Assembly (NCBI GenBank): GCA_900768735.1
Contig: CAAGDZ010000456.1
Location: 1-7,386 of the forward strand
Direction: 5' to 3'
Length of the DNA stretch: 7,386 bases
Origin: Oscillospiraceae bacterium
Lineage (GTDB): Bacteria; Bacillota; Clostridia; Oscillospirales; Ruminococcaceae
Shown here one piece after another: positions 6,640 to 7,386 of the stretch; position 1 is the stretch's first letter, and every line of letters starts with the position of its first letter. The notes beneath the pieces are model-generated. The model did not search any database. It was not told the origin of the DNA and saw nothing but the letters and a program-made list of their open reading frames with translations. Position numbers and translations under genes: made by a program.

Positions 6640-7386
6640 TTATGACAGCAGCGGCGACAGCGGTCTGTCGGAATAAATCCTCTCAATCGCCTGTGCAAAC
6701 ACCTGCGCTGTCGGCAGTACCGTCATTTTAGCAAGTCTTTTCTCCTGCGGTATGTTTATCGTGTCAAGCAGTACAAGCTCCTCGATGCAGGACTGCTCAA
6801 TCCGCTCTATTGCAGGACCGGAAAGCACTCCGTGCGTAGCGCACGCCGACACGCTGTTTGCGCCGCCGATTTCTTTAAGCGCCTTTGCCGCGTTGCAGAG
6901 CGTACCCGCGGTATCAATCATATCATCGACAAGAATTACGTCCTTTCCTTTTACATCGCCGATTATATTCATTACCTCGCAGACATTTGCTTTTTGCCTG
7001 CGCTTATCAACAATCGCAAGTCCTACCGACAGCCGCTCGGCAAAGTTCCTCGCCCTTGTGACCGAGCCTAGGTCGGGGGACACGCAGATTATATTCGACA
7101 TATCCTTGTATTTTTCGATAAAGTACGGTGCAAGCACCGGTACGCCGCGCAGATGGTCAACCGGTATATCGAAAAAGCCCTGTATCTGCGGACAGTGCAG
7201 ATCCATGGTCAGCACCCTGTCTGCGCCCGCCGTCGTTATCAGGTCGGCAACCAGCTTTGCCGAGATGGGGTCGCGGGCGTTTGCTTTTCTGTCCTGCCTT
7301 GCATAGCCGTAATACGGCATGACGGCGGTGATACTTCCCGCGCTCGCGCGCTTGAAGGCGTCTATCATAATCAGCAGCTCCATCAG
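6640..7386 (-). CDS. prs: Ribose-phosphate pyrophosphokinase (PRPP synthetase), N-terminus missing
   Basis: It transfers pyrophosphate from ATP to ribose 5-phosphate, giving PRPP for purine, pyrimidine, NAD, His and Trp synthesis in the cytoplasm. The frame is still open at 7386, and the first visible Met (7383) belongs to the conserved LMELLIMIDAFKRA segment, so about 70 N-terminal residues of a roughly 315-residue enzyme lie outside. Counting from that Met, visible landmarks are YYGYARQDRK (early, ATP-binding region), the metal-site segment DLHCPQIQGFFDIPVDHL, the catalytic flexible-loop start DKRR, and the PRPP loop VDDMIDTAGT at 152-161. The C-terminus ends naturally in PLSPLLS with a TAA. 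One variation is SPDLGS where many bacterial enzymes have SPDxGG. The membrane hydrolase gene follows 29 nt downstream on the same strand. The promoter is outside the window. Confidence 0.96.
   Translation of the reverse strand: MMELLIMIDAFKRASAGSITAVMPYYGYARQDRKANARDPISAKLVADLITTAGADRVLTMDLHCPQIQGFFDIPVDHLRGVPVLAPYFIEKYKDMSNIICVSPDLGSVTRARNFAERLSVGLAIVDKRRQKANVCEVMNIIGDVKGKDVILVDDMIDTAGTLCNAAKALKEIGGANSVSACATHGVLSGPAIERIEQSCIEELVLLDTINIPQEKRLAKMTVLPTAQVFAQAIERIYSDRPLSPLLS

Noticed and set aside
6752..7306. Plus-strand open frame opposite prs
   Set aside because: prs is unmistakable on the minus strand, and the plus-strand product is low-complexity Ser/Ala-rich sequence typical of an antisense shadow.
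1..7386. CRISPR array, insertion sequence, prophage or defence system
   Set aside because: No regularly spaced repeats, transposase, integrase, terminal inverted repeats flanking a gene, or defence-type domains are present. All four genes are metabolic or signalling genes.

Overview
The window reads as ordinary chromosome of a strictly or mainly fermentative Gram-positive anaerobe, most likely a member of the Clostridia (Ruminococcus/Oscillospiraceae-like). This is inferred from a fused fermentative AdhE, an AGGAGG ribosome binding site, a Rex-type operator on the adhE promoter, and a c-di-GMP protein whose start resembles clostridial sensor-GGDEF proteins. No mobile element, CRISPR array, tRNA or rRNA gene was seen. 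No frameshift was found in the four genes. Both edge genes are cut by the window.

Layout. Positions 2-2482 (+) hold the 3' part of a large c-di-GMP turnover protein: sensor remnant, intact GGDEF, PAS-like domain, degenerate GGDEF, intact EAL. It converges on adhE (2633-5290, -), and the 150-base gap between them holds two hairpins, one of them an 18-bp perfect palindrome. Upstream of adhE (5291-5557) lies a dense control region. Read on the minus strand it contains a terminator for the preceding gene, a consensus sigma-A type promoter (TTGACA-18-TATAAT), a near-perfect Rex operator over the predicted transcription start, and a leader of about 115 nt that contains a hairpin. Next come a membrane-anchored alpha/beta hydrolase (5558-6610, -) and the C-terminal three quarters of ribose-phosphate pyrophosphokinase, prs (6640-7386, -). 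Only 29 nt separate these two genes, so they are probably cotranscribed.

How it fits together. adhE should regenerate NAD+ by reducing acetyl-CoA to ethanol. Its promoter architecture predicts NADH-responsive derepression through Rex. prs supplies PRPP for nucleotide, His and Trp synthesis. The hydrolase downstream of prs has no assigned substrate. The GGDEF/EAL protein is a signalling enzyme with no visible functional tie to its neighbours. I did not find a clearly new biological system. The most informative items are the Rex-controlled adhE promoter with its structured leader, the double-GGDEF/EAL architecture, the unusual palindrome, and the prs-hydrolase pairing.
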